This document shows, in pieces, positions 9,192 through 20,600 of a stretch of 64,000 nucleotides of DNA (position 1 is its first letter; each line of letters opens with the position of its first letter). Source of the DNA: Heracleum sosnowskyi (taxonomy: Eukaryota; Streptophyta; Magnoliopsida; Apiales; Apiaceae); contig JAUIZM010000013.1 in NCBI GenBank assembly GCA_030848705.1, forward strand, positions 1,240,001 through 1,304,000, in the 5' to 3' direction. Both the position numbers and the translations under genes were made by a program. The notes beneath the pieces were generated by a model. The model had not been told where the DNA came from. It worked only from the letters and a program-made list of their open reading frames with translations, and made no database searches.

Positions 9192-11182
9192 CTAGTTCAG
9201 AAAGCCGCGCTTCGCGGCCGCGTTATAAATTTTTTTAAAAGCTCTATCAATTTAAATTACAATAATTACACGTTCTTCCGTAAGCCGTCCTTCCGTGAAA
9301 CACGCTTTCCTTTTTAAGATCGAAATCCCAAATTTATATATTGAATACCTGTTTTATATATTATTTTTCATGTTAACATACTCCTTCAAAATGAGTCGTT
9401 CTCTCGTTAAAAAAACACCTACATAAATTCGTACTACTATTTTACTTGTAATAGAACTTTTAATTATGTATAAACACATATTCTACTTCCTATAAAACTT
9501 TTAATTATATGTATTTATTATAAATTCAAATTTCTTTACTCATAAATTTTAAAACATATTATACTTTCGATAGAACTTTTAATTATATGTCTAACCTATA
9601 AATTTGAACCGTTCTTCTTTATAAATTCGAACACCTATTATACTTCAAATATAATTTTTATTTATATGTCTTCTTTGTAAATTCGAAATCTTCTCCCTCT
9701 TTTTTTTGTTGCTAAATTGAACTCTTCTTCCATTTAAATTCGAACACATGTTCTATTTGTAATATGCTAAATGATTTTTTTTATTGAATAGTATTTAAAA
9801 TTGTAATACTCTAAAAAATTTAGAAAAATATTATAATATTATAATATTATTCCTACTTATTTTATAATATTAATATATTAATATAATATAATATTATAAA
9901 CTGAACTCTCAAATTTTTACGTAATACACCACTTACTACTTAAGTTTTAGATCATAATAATGATAGGTAATGACACTTGACTAATTATTTAAATAGATCA
10001 AAAATAGCAAAGTTACTTGATAATTAAGAGACAAATGAAAAAGAAATCATTATAATTTCAACTTATTAACATCAAACTGGCTTCGATTCACTAAATTTAT
10101 GAATTCTAACAATCAAAAGATAATTACATAAAAAGGAATGAAGTGAAATCGATGAGAATACCTGAAAAGTTCATAAACCACAACAACTTCACTGTGTTTC
10201 TTCTACACCTGCCTGTACATTTACAACGCAAAGGAATCAAAATTCCACACAAAAAATACATACAACATCAAACAAAAATTGTAGCTCACTAAAACAAAAA
10301 TTAATACCAAACTATCATTGTAATTAATAAATATAAAATTGTACTTCGATGTGTCACATGTATTATGAGAACCATCTCTCACATACTAAAATTTAAAGGT
10401 CAAATAAAAAATTAATGCGAACGTAAAAGAAATTAGATGTAAACAAAAAAAATAATGTATCCAAAAAACATATATCGTGATTGATAATTGAACAAACAAT
10501 AAAAAGATATAATTGTACTCAGAAAGTTTGTACTTGGAGAGGCCTATCCATAATGGTTGAATAAACTAAACAACCAAAACCTGCAAGTTAAGCTAAACGT
10601 CCCCGTAAAATTCTCCCCACGAAAACTACATATTATTTGAGTAACAATTTATGAAATTCCTACTTAATGATCATCTCTTTTCATCATTAGTTTATTGATT
10701 TATATAATATAAAAAATTCGAAAACTTACTTGAGAAAAGATTACTACTTCCATGATAATCATTCGAATTACAATTACCTCGTAATCTTTTTTTATATTAC
10801 CATCAAGACATGTCTATCATCAATGTAAACAACCGCCGTAGTTTTTAACAAAGGTCTTACTCTTGTAAAATCTGTTGAGCCGTGTCTTTTGTACCATCAT
10901 CCTTTTCTACTATCATTATGATAAGAAATATTTTGGTTTGTCTTCGTTATAAATATGAACTCTTCTTCTAAATAAATTTGAACATTTATTATACTTCTAA
11001 TATGTTAAAGGATATTTTTTTATTTATCAGTATTTAAAATTCTAAAATTCTAGAAAATTAGAAAAATAGATTAAGAGTATTTAAAATTCTAAAATTCTAG
11101 AAAATTAGAAAAATAGATTAAGACGATTTTAGGGGCGCCACCTAACCTCCGTGTATCCTCCTTTATATATATATATTGATGA
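9192..11182 (-). mobile_element. Complete Helitron (1991 bp), empty site present in window
   Basis: On the minus strand the 5' end is TCATCAATATATATATATAA at 11182 and the 3' end is a GC-rich hairpin (GCCGCGAAGCGCGGC, about 9213-9227) followed by CTAG at 9195-9192. It is flanked by A and T, the expected Helitron target. Joining the flanks gives CACCATAAATTTATAATC, which is exactly the uninterrupted sequence at about 58421-58438 in the OMT2 3' flank. No Rep/helicase ORF is visible, so the element is non-autonomous. The inside is AT-rich and non-coding. Confidence 0.88.
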
Positions 11183-11375
11183 TTTATAATCTAAAAGACC
11201 CAAACACGAAGAATAGTTTAAGAGCAGAAATATAATTGATATTTCTTACATTAGCAAGTTACGATGTTTAGATAATTGAATTGATAGACATATTTTTCAA
11301 ATCAAAACTTACTGTTAAGATTTAAGGAATACAAGGATATCTTACTAGAGGAGCCGTAGAAGGCCAATCAATCAA
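11183..11375. other. Continuation of the OMT 3' flank duplication
   Basis: This matches 58431-58594 (GAATAGTTTAAGAGCAG, TTACGATGTTTAGATAATTG) and then 58875-58895 (GTAGAAGGCCAATCAATC). It shows that OMT1 and OMT2 downstream regions descend from one segment. Confidence 0.7.
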
Positions 11376-12268
11376 TCAATATTATTATATAAAGGAGAAG
11401 ACAGTGACGGTAAGGTGGTACTCAAAGATCACCTCGTTCTATTTTTTTATTTTTCTCAATTTTTTGAATCTATTTTTCTAATTTTCTCAATTTTTTGAAT
11501 TAATAATATTAAAAATTCGAAAAAATCTCAATTACCTTTTAAATACTTACTAATAGAGGAAACATATAATATTTTTGCATTTAAAATCTCTACTAATGAA
11601 GAAAGTAAATATACAATAAATCTTTAGTAATGGAGGAAACTAAATAATACAAAGGGAGGAAACTAAATATTCAATTATAATATTATTGCCTTCAAATATC
11701 TAAATTAAAAAAAAGTGTATTACTTTAAATTGTTTTGAACTTCCTTTTATTATTATCTAGATATTCTCATAATATTATTTTTTTCAAATGAAATTACAAT
11801 CTTAACATTCTGCTCTCCTAAACTTTCTTTTTTAATGTAATATAATAGAAAATACAAGAACATATTGATAAATAAGAAGTTAAGAAATTAAATCGGTCTT
11901 GCATAAGAAATTAAGTAATTACTTGATAAGTAATTAATTACCTTTAATACTTTTATACAAACAACTAATTAATAGTATAAATATACACCTAAACTCTGTT
12001 AATTGTCTACTGCAATTTTTGTTGTCAACATTGTTCTTTTTTACTTTTTTGTTTGTTCATGTTAAAAGTGTGTATATGAATACATGAGTATGAGACTTTT
12101 TCCTTTATGTTATTTATCTTATTACGTTTGTTTGTATCCTAATGCATGATCATATTAAAATCTTTGACAAGACAAGTTATTTGCTATTAGTGTTGATTGA
12201 GTTAAGACATGGATTAATAAAGAGGGGGATTCATCAGTTAACCAGTTAAAATAATAGACCGAGCAATG
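11376..12268 (+). mobile_element. Helitron family 2, copy 1 (5' end present)
   Basis: It begins TCAATATTATTATATAAAGG and is homologous over hundreds of bases to 49234-50621 and 58900-59702. Shared strings are TGCTCTCCTAAACTTTC, CTGCAATTTTTGTTGTCAAC and TCATATTAAAATCTTT. The 5' end resembles that of the Helitron at 9192-11182. A clear 3' hairpin with CTAG was not found here; similarity to the 49234 copy fades at about 12268. Confidence 0.55.
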
Positions 12269-12898
12269 TGATTTTCATGTGCATTCAGTTGTGAATTGAT
12301 TTATATGTTTATGTGTGTACGTTATTAGTTTTGAATTTATAGTTAAAAGTTGATACACTTGTATACAAGGTAACTCAAAAGTGGAGAATTCATCATGTAT
12401 TCAAAAACAAATTTTATCATTGTTTTTTAACGTTTAGATAGTTATTGCTCTAATTTTTATGAGAAAAGATTATATCTTTTAGTAAAATATTTTCTGTAAT
12501 TCATACACGAAAATTCAAAGATAAAAATTGTATATTAAGAAATTTATAGTGTATGTATTTCGAAAATATCATGTTAAGATTTATTCGACTGAAGAATTTA
12601 TTTAGTGTGTGCATTTTTAACAAAATTCAACAAATCGGTGCATTTATAACAAAAGTCATACAAGAATAAAGAAACATTGAGAAGAGGTCATTAATTAATT
12701 TTTTTTAAAGGAAGAGGTTGTTGTTGTTATTTGTTTTGACAAAATAAGATCATTATTAATAAAAAATTCTCCCAGCAACAAAAAAGATGTTTGTTCATAT
12801 TTTTTGATTTTTTTTCTTACTGGGAGTAGATTTGGAGGTAGTGAAGATTTTAATAGCTCTGAAGGTATAATTGTAGTTTTTGATTGAACTATCTAGAA
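12269..12898. other. AT-rich non-coding stretch
   Basis: No supportable ORF or repeat. Confidence 0.4.
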
Positions 12899-12920
12899 TT
12901 ATATATATATATATATATAT
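12899..12920. repeat. (TA)n microsatellite
   Basis: About ten TA units directly before the AGGGTCA end of the interrupted DNA element. A similar (TA)n follows the other end at 48425-48440. Confidence 0.85.
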
Positions 12921-13284
12921 AGGGTCATGTTCCTTGTAGAACCCTTAGAACTCTATCTTATTTTTTAAAATAATATATATTTCTTATATGAAGGTCATGG
13001 GTAAAATTGTCCAAAAACACAAAATACATAATTTAGAGCTAATTAATATTTTATTAACGATAATAATCATACATCGATATCGATCACAAAATTCTCCATC
13101 ATCATCATAAAATTTCCCCAATTATTTATATCATTTTTTTTGAAAATATTCAAGTTATTGTATAAACACAATATCAGATAACAGTGTTCAGCAGCTGAAC
13201 ATTTAAATACAAGTAAGTTCAGTTGCAGAACTTTAAAATTTATATGTTTGATTTCAAATTCGATTGCATGACTTTTATGTTCAG
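12920..13284. mobile_element. Left half of a DNA element split by element A
   Basis: It starts AGGGTCATGTTCCTTG after (TA)n. The far end of the nest, 48074-48424, ends in GAGCCTAACCCT before (TA)n, which inverted reads AGGGTTAGGCTC. The two halves also share a motif, GTTCAGCAGCTGAACATT here and GTTCAACATCTGAACATT at about 48118. I infer one small DNA transposon that received the retrotransposon nest. The superfamily is not assigned. Confidence 0.55.
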
Positions 13285-15092
13285 TGTTAGGTCCTGATAT
13301 GTTTGTAGAAGGGGGGGTTGAATACAAACATTACCGTTTAATCGAATTTGTATTGATAGTAGATTTAACAATTTCAATAACAAATTATCTGCGGAATAAA
13401 ATGAAACAAGATTCAAGTTAAATAAAACTCTATTGAACTTGAAGGGTGTTACAATTCTGTGTACAGATTACAAGGTTTGAATCTCAAACTATTTAAAACA
13501 AATCTAGAATAAATTCGACATGAATTTATCTATTTTTGTAATAAAAAGATCGAATAGTAAAAACTAGTTCGAGATCAAATTCTAGGGATAATGATCCGCT
13601 AGATAATCAAACAAGTACAAGCAAACTAATTCTAGTTGTTGAGATATAACAATAATTTCTAGAAATTAATTCACTGAAAACTTTGAAGGCCGGCAGTTGT
13701 GGAGTTTTAGCAGAGAGAGAGATATCACTTTGAAAATCCTGCTGCTTTCTTTTTGATCCACTCGTGTAGTATAGTAAAGTCAACCCATGTGCACCTTTTT
13801 CAACTGCCTCCTTTTTAAAAGAAAATATACGCCTTTATTTTGCCATTTAATTCAAAGTACTATCGGTAGTACTTAGAAATGTATTGGTAGTACTACCTAG
13901 AATAGTACTACAAGTGCAAATGAGTAGTACTACTAGGATTATATTAATTCAATTTTAATTTATTGTTTTAATTAATTTAAGAAATAAATTAATTCTGATT
14001 GAATTAATTTATAGATTAAATTAATTAACTTATAGATTAATTAATTTAAGGAATAAATTAATTCTGATTGAATTAATTTATAGTTTAAATTAATTAACTT
14101 ATTTAATAAATTAAATGAGAATTAATACACTTTCTAATCAAATATGTACGCCATTTGTTCTTTTTATGCAAATTCAACTCCACTTCCTTTAAGTCACCTA
14201 CACATCCCTTTAAACAAAAATGTACGCCATTTTTGTTTTAGATAGAAGTACTATCAGAAGTACTTAGATTGCCTTCGCATTTCTTTTCTTTTTCAATATC
14301 TAAGACCACTGCCTTGATTGTCAAATATGTACGCCATTTTAACCAACTAATACCACTAGTACTCTCGATAGTACTACAAGTGTATTTTGATAGTACTACT
14401 AGCTTAGAATTAATTCTAATTTAATTTATTGAATTAATTAATTTTAACAAATAAATTAATTCTGAGTGAATTAATTTATAGATTAAATTAATTAATTTCT
14501 AGTTTAATTAATTTAAGGAATAAATTAATTCCGATGGAATTAATTTATAGTTTAAATTAATTAACTTCTAGTTTAATTAATTTAAGGAATAAATTAATTC
14601 TGATGGAATTAATTTATAGATTAAATTAATTAACATATAGAATAAATTAAAAGAGATTTAATACTAAATCAGAGAACCACTGAAATTGATGACAAACTTC
14701 CACTGACTGATGTTGACACTCGATGTACAGTCTGGTTCATGAGCGACTAACTTCAATGACGGTTCTTCATCTTTTGACTTTAAGTTGTGGTCCATCTTCT
14801 TTTCCCTTTTAACAAACTCTGTAACCTGTACGCTTCCTGTCACACTTCTGAAATCTCTGTCACTTTAAATAGATCCACTTTTTTGAATACTTCACCGAGG
14901 CTTGATCAAATAAATGAACTTCTTCCAGTGTAGAATAACTTCAAGTCTGTAGATGACTTTAATCTTCATTCTTTTGACAGATATAATCTTTTGAGATTCC
15001 TGTGACATCTAATCTAATATTTACTTATTACAAACTTGTTTAAGTTGAGTAGAATCCTCGAATTACAAATAGGCTATTGCATATGCCTTTCA
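13285..15092 (-). repeat. Element A 3' LTR (1808 bp)
   Basis: On the plus strand it runs from TGTTAGGTCC to GCCTTTCA, giving TG...CA ends. The same 1808 bp recur at 45870-47677 with only about three mismatches seen. It has no long ORF of its own. It contains palindromic AGTACTA-type motifs (13858-13940, 14247-14270, 14350-14400), three copies of TGTACGCCATTT (about 14147, 14221, 14326) and AT-rich tandem segments built on TTAATTAATTTAAGGAATAA. Confidence 0.9.
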
Positions 15093-15103
15093 ATCTCCCC
15101 CTA
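15093..15103 (-). other. Element A polypurine tract
   Basis: ATCTCCCCCTA on the plus strand, a purine run GGGGGAGAT on the minus strand, directly abuts the LTR. This fixes the orientation of element A as minus. Confidence 0.8.
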
Positions 15104-16660
15104 TTTGTTTGTTAGAGAATAACAACCAAATACCTAGAGGATCACTCAACTAAAACCAAGAAAAAGATAGGACTCTTAAGCCTAAGTAAATACTAGAAAG
15201 TTCTGGATCAAATATGACATTTCCAGATTTCACCAGTAAAGATAAATGCAAGACAGATGTTCCTCTAGACTGAACATATGATAACATTGAACCTGTCTTG
15301 ATTTACCTAAGCTCTATACATATAACATTTACAAAACAGAGCTAACTTTCCTTTACTTCCCTGAAACTCCTCATTTACCTTTTATATCTTTATCAGCTCC
15401 CTTTTACTAGCTCCTCCAAAATTCTCTAGAAACTTCTCCCCCTTAGTTGAGGAATTCTCTACAGATTTAAGTTTATGAGTATCTGAAGCCAGTAGGAGTT
15501 GAGATAGTTGATGGAGTTGATCTTGGAAGTAAATTTGTCTTCAATATTTCCTTGAGCAGTCCTAGCTGATTGTTGACAGAGGTGGAAGAAGAAGACCGTT
15601 CAACCACTTGTGCTTGCAAAATTTCTTTATCAGCCTGGGTTCTGAATAGATGTTCCTGTAGATCAGCTATGTGAGCTAACTACATTGCAGTGTATGTGTC
15701 TGTGTGTGCACTCACTTGAATTTCTCTTGTAAGTGTATCACTCATCTCACGTGCATGTGTTTCACTCAGTGTTTGACTCTTATCACTCAACATTAGCTGT
15801 CTGTTTGCTCATTTTTGATCAGTACCTGCATTGAAACTCACCCTAGCCTCTTCAAGAGAGGTCAGTGGTGGTGCAATGGGAGTTCGCAAATCCCGATCCT
15901 CAATCATGTCTATCAAATCACTTGGATTTGAAATCTGAATTGCTTCAGTGATAGACTGACCAAGTTGCCTTCCACTTTCTCCAGATAAATCTGCGAGTGG
16001 AAAATCCCTTTGGGAGCCAGAGATGTTCACTCTGGGAGGGGAGAAAATGATTCTATTAAATTTGGCAAAGAATCAAATTTTCCCTCAGATGCCTATGAAG
16101 GCACTTCTACCGTAACAATGGTAGGTACTGTAACCAGTTGCAGGTGCTCTGCTTTCACTGTGTCATGAGTTTCATCTAATGAAATTGTTTTCTCCCATTG
16201 TGAGTGATGAGAGTGTGCTTGACTCAGTACAAAGTGCCATGGCCCTATGGCGAATTTCAATAGATTCATCCTGTTGAGAGAATGTCTCTAAAAACAGTTC
16301 ATTGGCCATTTCAAAGTCCATATCTTATTGAGAGGATACAGATGGGCTGACAGATGCCTCAGTATATGTTGAATTTCTTTATAGGAGGCAGAGCTGTGGG
16401 ATCACTCACTGTTTCAATCAAAATACTTCTTTATTTAACATTTGATTTCTGTTTAGGCTGAGAGTTCAAGACGGTTGTAGACTCATTGTTTGGCTCTAAG
16501 ACCTGGGATAGAGATTGTGGATCTACATTCCCTTGGTCAACCCTAACAACCACTTGGGTTCAGCAACAGTAAAAGAAGTGGATTGAGAGATAGAAAGTAA
16601 TACCTGATTTGGATTTGGCACTGAATTTCCAGCTAAGCAAGAGCTAGATCAAAAATAATA
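15104..16660 (-). pseudogene. Element A 3' internal region with ORF2 remnant
   Basis: The minus strand carries scraps of a Sirevirus-type extra ORF. The longest is 15809-16030, 73 codons, with DRDLRTPIAPPLTSLEEARV. Around it are broken serine/threonine-rich frames to about 16660, with no continuous ORF. The first 396 bp after the LTR (15093-15490) recur at 47678-48073. It corresponds in position to ORF2 of elements B and C, but similarity to them is weak by eye. Confidence 0.5.
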
Positions 16661-17094
16661 TATACAATATATTTACACAAACAACTAAGACAAATAGAAA
16701 ATAAAAGATAATAAGTAATAAAAATAAAATAATATATACATAAGAAAAAAATATTTACAGGAAACTATTTACATGCAATAACTATACAGAATATTCGAAT
16801 ATTTTCAAATAAAAGATTTTCAATAAAAATAGATTTCTCTACAATTTTAACTTGTAAAATTTGAGAAAAATATTTTTAGAGAAAATAATTAATCTTAACT
16901 TACTCAAACTAAGAAGCTTAACAATTAGACAAGACATGGCAATAATCTACAATCAACATGCATAAGAGAAAATTGAGATGATAAAATAAATTTACAAGTG
17001 ATTTAAAAATATATACAACAAATGAACACTTGTAAATTTAATTAAGAACAAACATAAAAATAAACAGAGTTAATCACTAAAACTATTTAACATA
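16661..17094. other. Element A non-coding spacer between pol and ORF2 remnant
   Basis: AT-rich, no ORF. It occupies the position of the spacer between pol and ORF2 in elements B and C. Confidence 0.5.
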
Positions 17095-18077
17095 CCAATT
17101 TACCAACCAATCTGGTAAACATGGATTCATCAAGAGATTTAGTGAAAATATCTTTTGTTTGTTCCTCTGTGGGTACAAAGAGTAACTCCACAGTACCATT
17201 CATGACATGCTCTCGGATAAAATGATACCTGATGTCAATGTGCTTTGTCTCTTGTGATTATGCCATCTTCATCTAATTTATTTCTGAATACCCACCGAGT
17301 ACCAACTACTTTCTTGTTCTTTGGTCTAGGTACCAGCTTCTAAACTTGTTGTTGTTCAAATTGATTGAGTTCATCTTGCATAGCAATCACCCAATCAGGA
17401 TCAGTCAGTGCTTCCTCAATTTTCTTTGGTTTCATTTCAGAAAGAAACCCTGAATAATGACATTCATTTTGAGTAGCACTTCTAGTTCTGACTTCAACAC
17501 CTGGATCACCAATAATCAGCTCAAAAGATTTGATCTTGATGATTCGCCTTGTTCTACATTATGGTGTTGTGAATGACTAGTTGACCCTTCATTTCCTCCC
17601 CCTGAGTTGTTGGCAGATTGTCTTGGTGATTCTTCTCCAGTGTTAGTGGTATCTCCATTGTTAACAATGTTTCCACCACCATCACCATCACCACTATCAT
17701 CATTGTCATTTTTATCACCAACAACAAGCTCAGGTGGATTCTCATCATCTGAATCTGAATCTGTCATGTCATCAAACTTCAATTTCTCAGATGGATTTTC
17801 TGATTGGATATTAGGGAGTTAGGTGTCATCAAATGTAACATTGATGTTCTTATTGACTGATAACATTTCTTGATTTCAAACAGGCCATATCCTCAGTTAT
17901 ACCCTTGCTGTTATCTCCAAAGGTAAGCACTGGGCCAGCTTTCTCAACCAAATCTGATAGCAGGGCTCTATCTCCGGTCATATGCCTTGAACAACCACTG
18001 TCAAGAATCCATATAACACGGTTTACCTGTTTAACTCCCTGCAATATCAAATTGATTAGACCTTCTTCGGAGCCCAA
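17095..18077 (-). pseudogene. Element A pol remnant with two large deletions
   Basis: Read on the minus strand, the protease motif WILDSGCSRHMTG (18000 region) is followed after about 75 codons by a jump to the end of integrase (NINVTFDDT, near 17835). Nearly all of the integrase core is therefore missing. The acidic linker (17516-17782) follows, then the start of RT (IIGDPGVEVRTR, VVGTRWVFRNK). At about 17250 the frame passes from DEDGIITR straight into the C-terminal RNase H (DIRYHFIREHVMNGT), so the RT catalytic YVDD and most of RNase H are gone. There is a TAG inside the RT start. The product cannot be functional. Confidence 0.82.
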
Positions 18078-19121
18078 AATTGATTGGGTCCGGCATACTT
18101 AAAGAACTGGCCTTTGTCAGGCAAAACAACATTTTTAACTAAAACTACTTCAACCTCTTTCACATAAGAGCGTTTCCATTTATAGCCAGCCTTAACACAT
18201 TTCTGAGTAGGCTTAGGGATAAATGAATCCACTCTAGTCTTAGGAGGACTAGTAGTCTTAGCTTTAACATGCTTCTTATTATTAACATGTTGGCGTGGAG
18301 CAGTCTTATCTTTAGATACATGCTTTTTATTAAAGTAAGCATACATAACATTAAAAGCACAAGACATGCAGTTTATCACACCACATGCTTTATGAGAAGA
18401 ATTAACAACAGGCATGTTATTTCTACAGTTGTTTTGATCCAACTTATGGATATCTGATTTAGTCTTTTTAGTTGTAACAACTTTGACTGGAGTATCAGAT
18501 ATACACTTTTTGGACTGTTCAACTTCCAAAGCAAGATCTTCTTCACGAATCTCCTCTGCAATGATGATAGAGTCTTCATTCAGAGGTTCTGCTTCGGACT
18601 CCTTACAGAAGGGTGTTTCAATACCCTTAAGCACATATGGAACACCCCTTCCTTCAGTTCTGACTCTACAAGGGGAATTAATTCCAAGCAATCCAATGGC
18701 CTCATTATAATCATAACCTATACTGACATGATTACCAACATCTTGTTTATTGAGAATCTCTTTAGCCGTCTTACAAGAGCTGAAATAGGCATTAGCTTTA
18801 GTCTTCAGCTCACTAATCTCTTTCTTAAGAATGGTTTCCAGTTGAATATAACATTTAACCCTATTCTCAAGAAAAGCTATTTTCTCAATAAGTTCATCCT
18901 GATTAACATGCACTAGTTTTAATTCTTTTATTTCCTTTTCAAGATTTGTGTTTAAAAGAATTATTCTATCATTTTCAGTGCGTGCACAACTTAAAGTATC
19001 ACCAAGATTACGAATCATTTCAGTGTCAGTGAACTTTACCTCAGACATGTTGGGTGAAGATAAAATGGAATCAAAGAGTTTGTCTCCTATTGCCATAAGT
19101 GCAAGATTTCCAACTTCTTCA
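18056..19121 (-). pseudogene. Element A gag, C-terminal half (interrupted by element B)
   Basis: A 346-codon frame ends in GPNQFWAPKKV and a stop at 18056. It is rich in lysine and glutamate with a likely coiled coil near its N-terminus (EKEIKELKLVHVNQDELIEK), and it has a cysteine-rich patch (CGVINCMSCAF) matching CGKPNCMTCYV in the gag of element B. It continues the gag started at 45775-44954, beyond element B. Pol lies in the -1 frame and overlaps its last codons. No clear 5-bp target duplication could be matched across the B insertion, so a few bases may have been lost at this junction. Confidence 0.8.
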
Positions 19122-20446
19122 TCTTAGAAATGAATACTACTAGAAACTAGACAGAGGGGGGGTGAATGGATAGTTTAATATATTTTTCGATTCTTGAAAC
19201 TAAGTATAAGCTGTATATGATTATGATATGTAATATGCGGAATGTAAATAACACACACAATCACTTTAATCTACTTTGTATAAGCAAATTAAATACTACA
19301 GCTTTCCAAGAAATTCTCAATCGAATTTCTGGCTTCTAAACAAGAACAGTTTGAACTTGCTTGCTTACAGAGAAAAGAGCTTAGCAAATAACTATGTGTA
19401 TCTCTCTTGCAGCTTACAGTTGTGTGTGCACGATATATATATTCACCTATACAAACTAGGCACACACAATATTACACAGCTACCCCTTCTGAAAGTCCAA
19501 CTTGTCCTGCCATAAGAAGTTCACTGTGTCAGGAAGGACCACCTGCTTTTCGGAGTCTTTCCCGTTTCTGTAGCTGCTTGTCTCTTATCTTTCTCTCCAA
19601 GTTTAGCTGTAGATTTGCCATCTGTTCTTTGGACCACCTTGCCAGAACAAATGCTCCAGTATTTGTCTCCTTTGATTCTTGGTTCTGTACCTTGATTTGT
19701 CTTGTTATAAACGGCTAAGTGTTGATATCGTGAACTCCACTTTATCCCTGACTTCGCGATCTCCCTTGTGAGGACTACGCGATATAGCCTTTGAAGACTT
19801 TGCGACATAGGTCATTTGATGACTATGCGACATAGGTCATTTGATGACTATGCGACATAGGTCATTTGATGACTATGCGACATAGGTCATTTGATGACTA
19901 TGCGACATAGGTCATTTGATGACTATGCGACATAGGGCATTTGATGACTATGCGACATAGGGCTTCTGAGGACTTCACGATCTAGGCTCTTTTGACTTTG
20001 CTGACTTCAACACTTCACGACATGTGTCTTGAGGACTTCTCGACATAGTACAAAATGGACTATGCGATATAGTACTTCACGACATGGATATTGGTGACTT
20101 CACGACATAGCTTTCTTTTGACTTTGCTATATAATGCCTTAGACAAATTCCTGCAACTTATTTCTTCATAGCCTTATTCAACTCTATCCTGCTGCATGAA
20201 CACTTCTGAACTTCTACCAGGATAATTATTCAATGGCCTATATACAATCTATATGCAAGAAACTTTACTAAGCTCATTATAAATTTGAGCATACATGATC
20301 AAGCTAATGTTCATGAGACCAAGACAAGTACATTTAGAGACCTATACTATATCCCAGTGATAGAAATCACTAGGTCATGTAATGTGACATAGTCACATAG
20401 TGTAGGCTTGTTAATAGTGGTATTCAGACATGTCTTGAGCCTAACA
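19122..20446 (-). repeat. Element B 3' LTR (1325 bp)
   Basis: Matches 43654-44953 end to end. The far end is GAGCCTAACA. The first bases are TCTTAG where the other LTR has TGTTAG, so the terminal G has mutated. Apart from one additional 25-bp tandem unit, I noticed about three substitutions. The ORFs of 79-103 codons inside it exist in both LTRs only because the LTRs are copies. Confidence 0.9.
19803..19968. repeat. 25-bp tandem repeat in element B LTR (6 units plus partial)
   Basis: The unit is GACATAGGTCATTTGATGAC + TATGC, starting at 19803, 19828, 19853, 19878, 19903 and 19928, with a partial unit at 19953. The last full unit has GGGCAT in place of GGTCAT. The other LTR has five full units (44335-44459). 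Confidence 0.93.
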
Positions 20447-20456
20447 ATCTCCCCCA
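20447..20456 (-). other. Element B polypurine tract
   Basis: ATCTCCCCCA on the plus strand (minus-strand TGGGGGAGAT) directly next to the LTR end AACA. Confidence 0.85.
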
Positions 20457-20600
20457 AATTGTGAGTAAGACCCTTAGGCACAATTTCATGTCTGATAACA
20501 AGCCTAACTAACATAAAAAGAATAGATATAAGGAAGATACAGTTAAGCACAGAATTTGATAACAACTTGAAAATTTAAGCTTACAGAATTCTTCCTTGAG

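Noticed and set aside
17516..17782. Acidic low-complexity ORF (GDGDGGGN) and overlapping ORFs
   Set aside because: This is the linker between integrase and RT in the decayed pol of element A, not a separate gene.
19117..19126. 5-bp target duplication for element B
   Set aside because: GTATC after the right end (44954-44958) has no match before the left end, where GATGA-type sequence (minus strand) is found. Junction probably altered.
19276..19808. ORFs of 79, 103 and 95 codons (both strands), repeated exactly at 43808-44340
   Set aside because: They lie in the LTRs of element B. Their conservation is due to LTR duplication; they overlap each other on opposite strands and have no motif.
19803..19968. 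CRISPR-like regularly spaced repeats
   Set aside because: The units are contiguous without spacers. It is a simple tandem repeat in an LTR of a eukaryotic genome.
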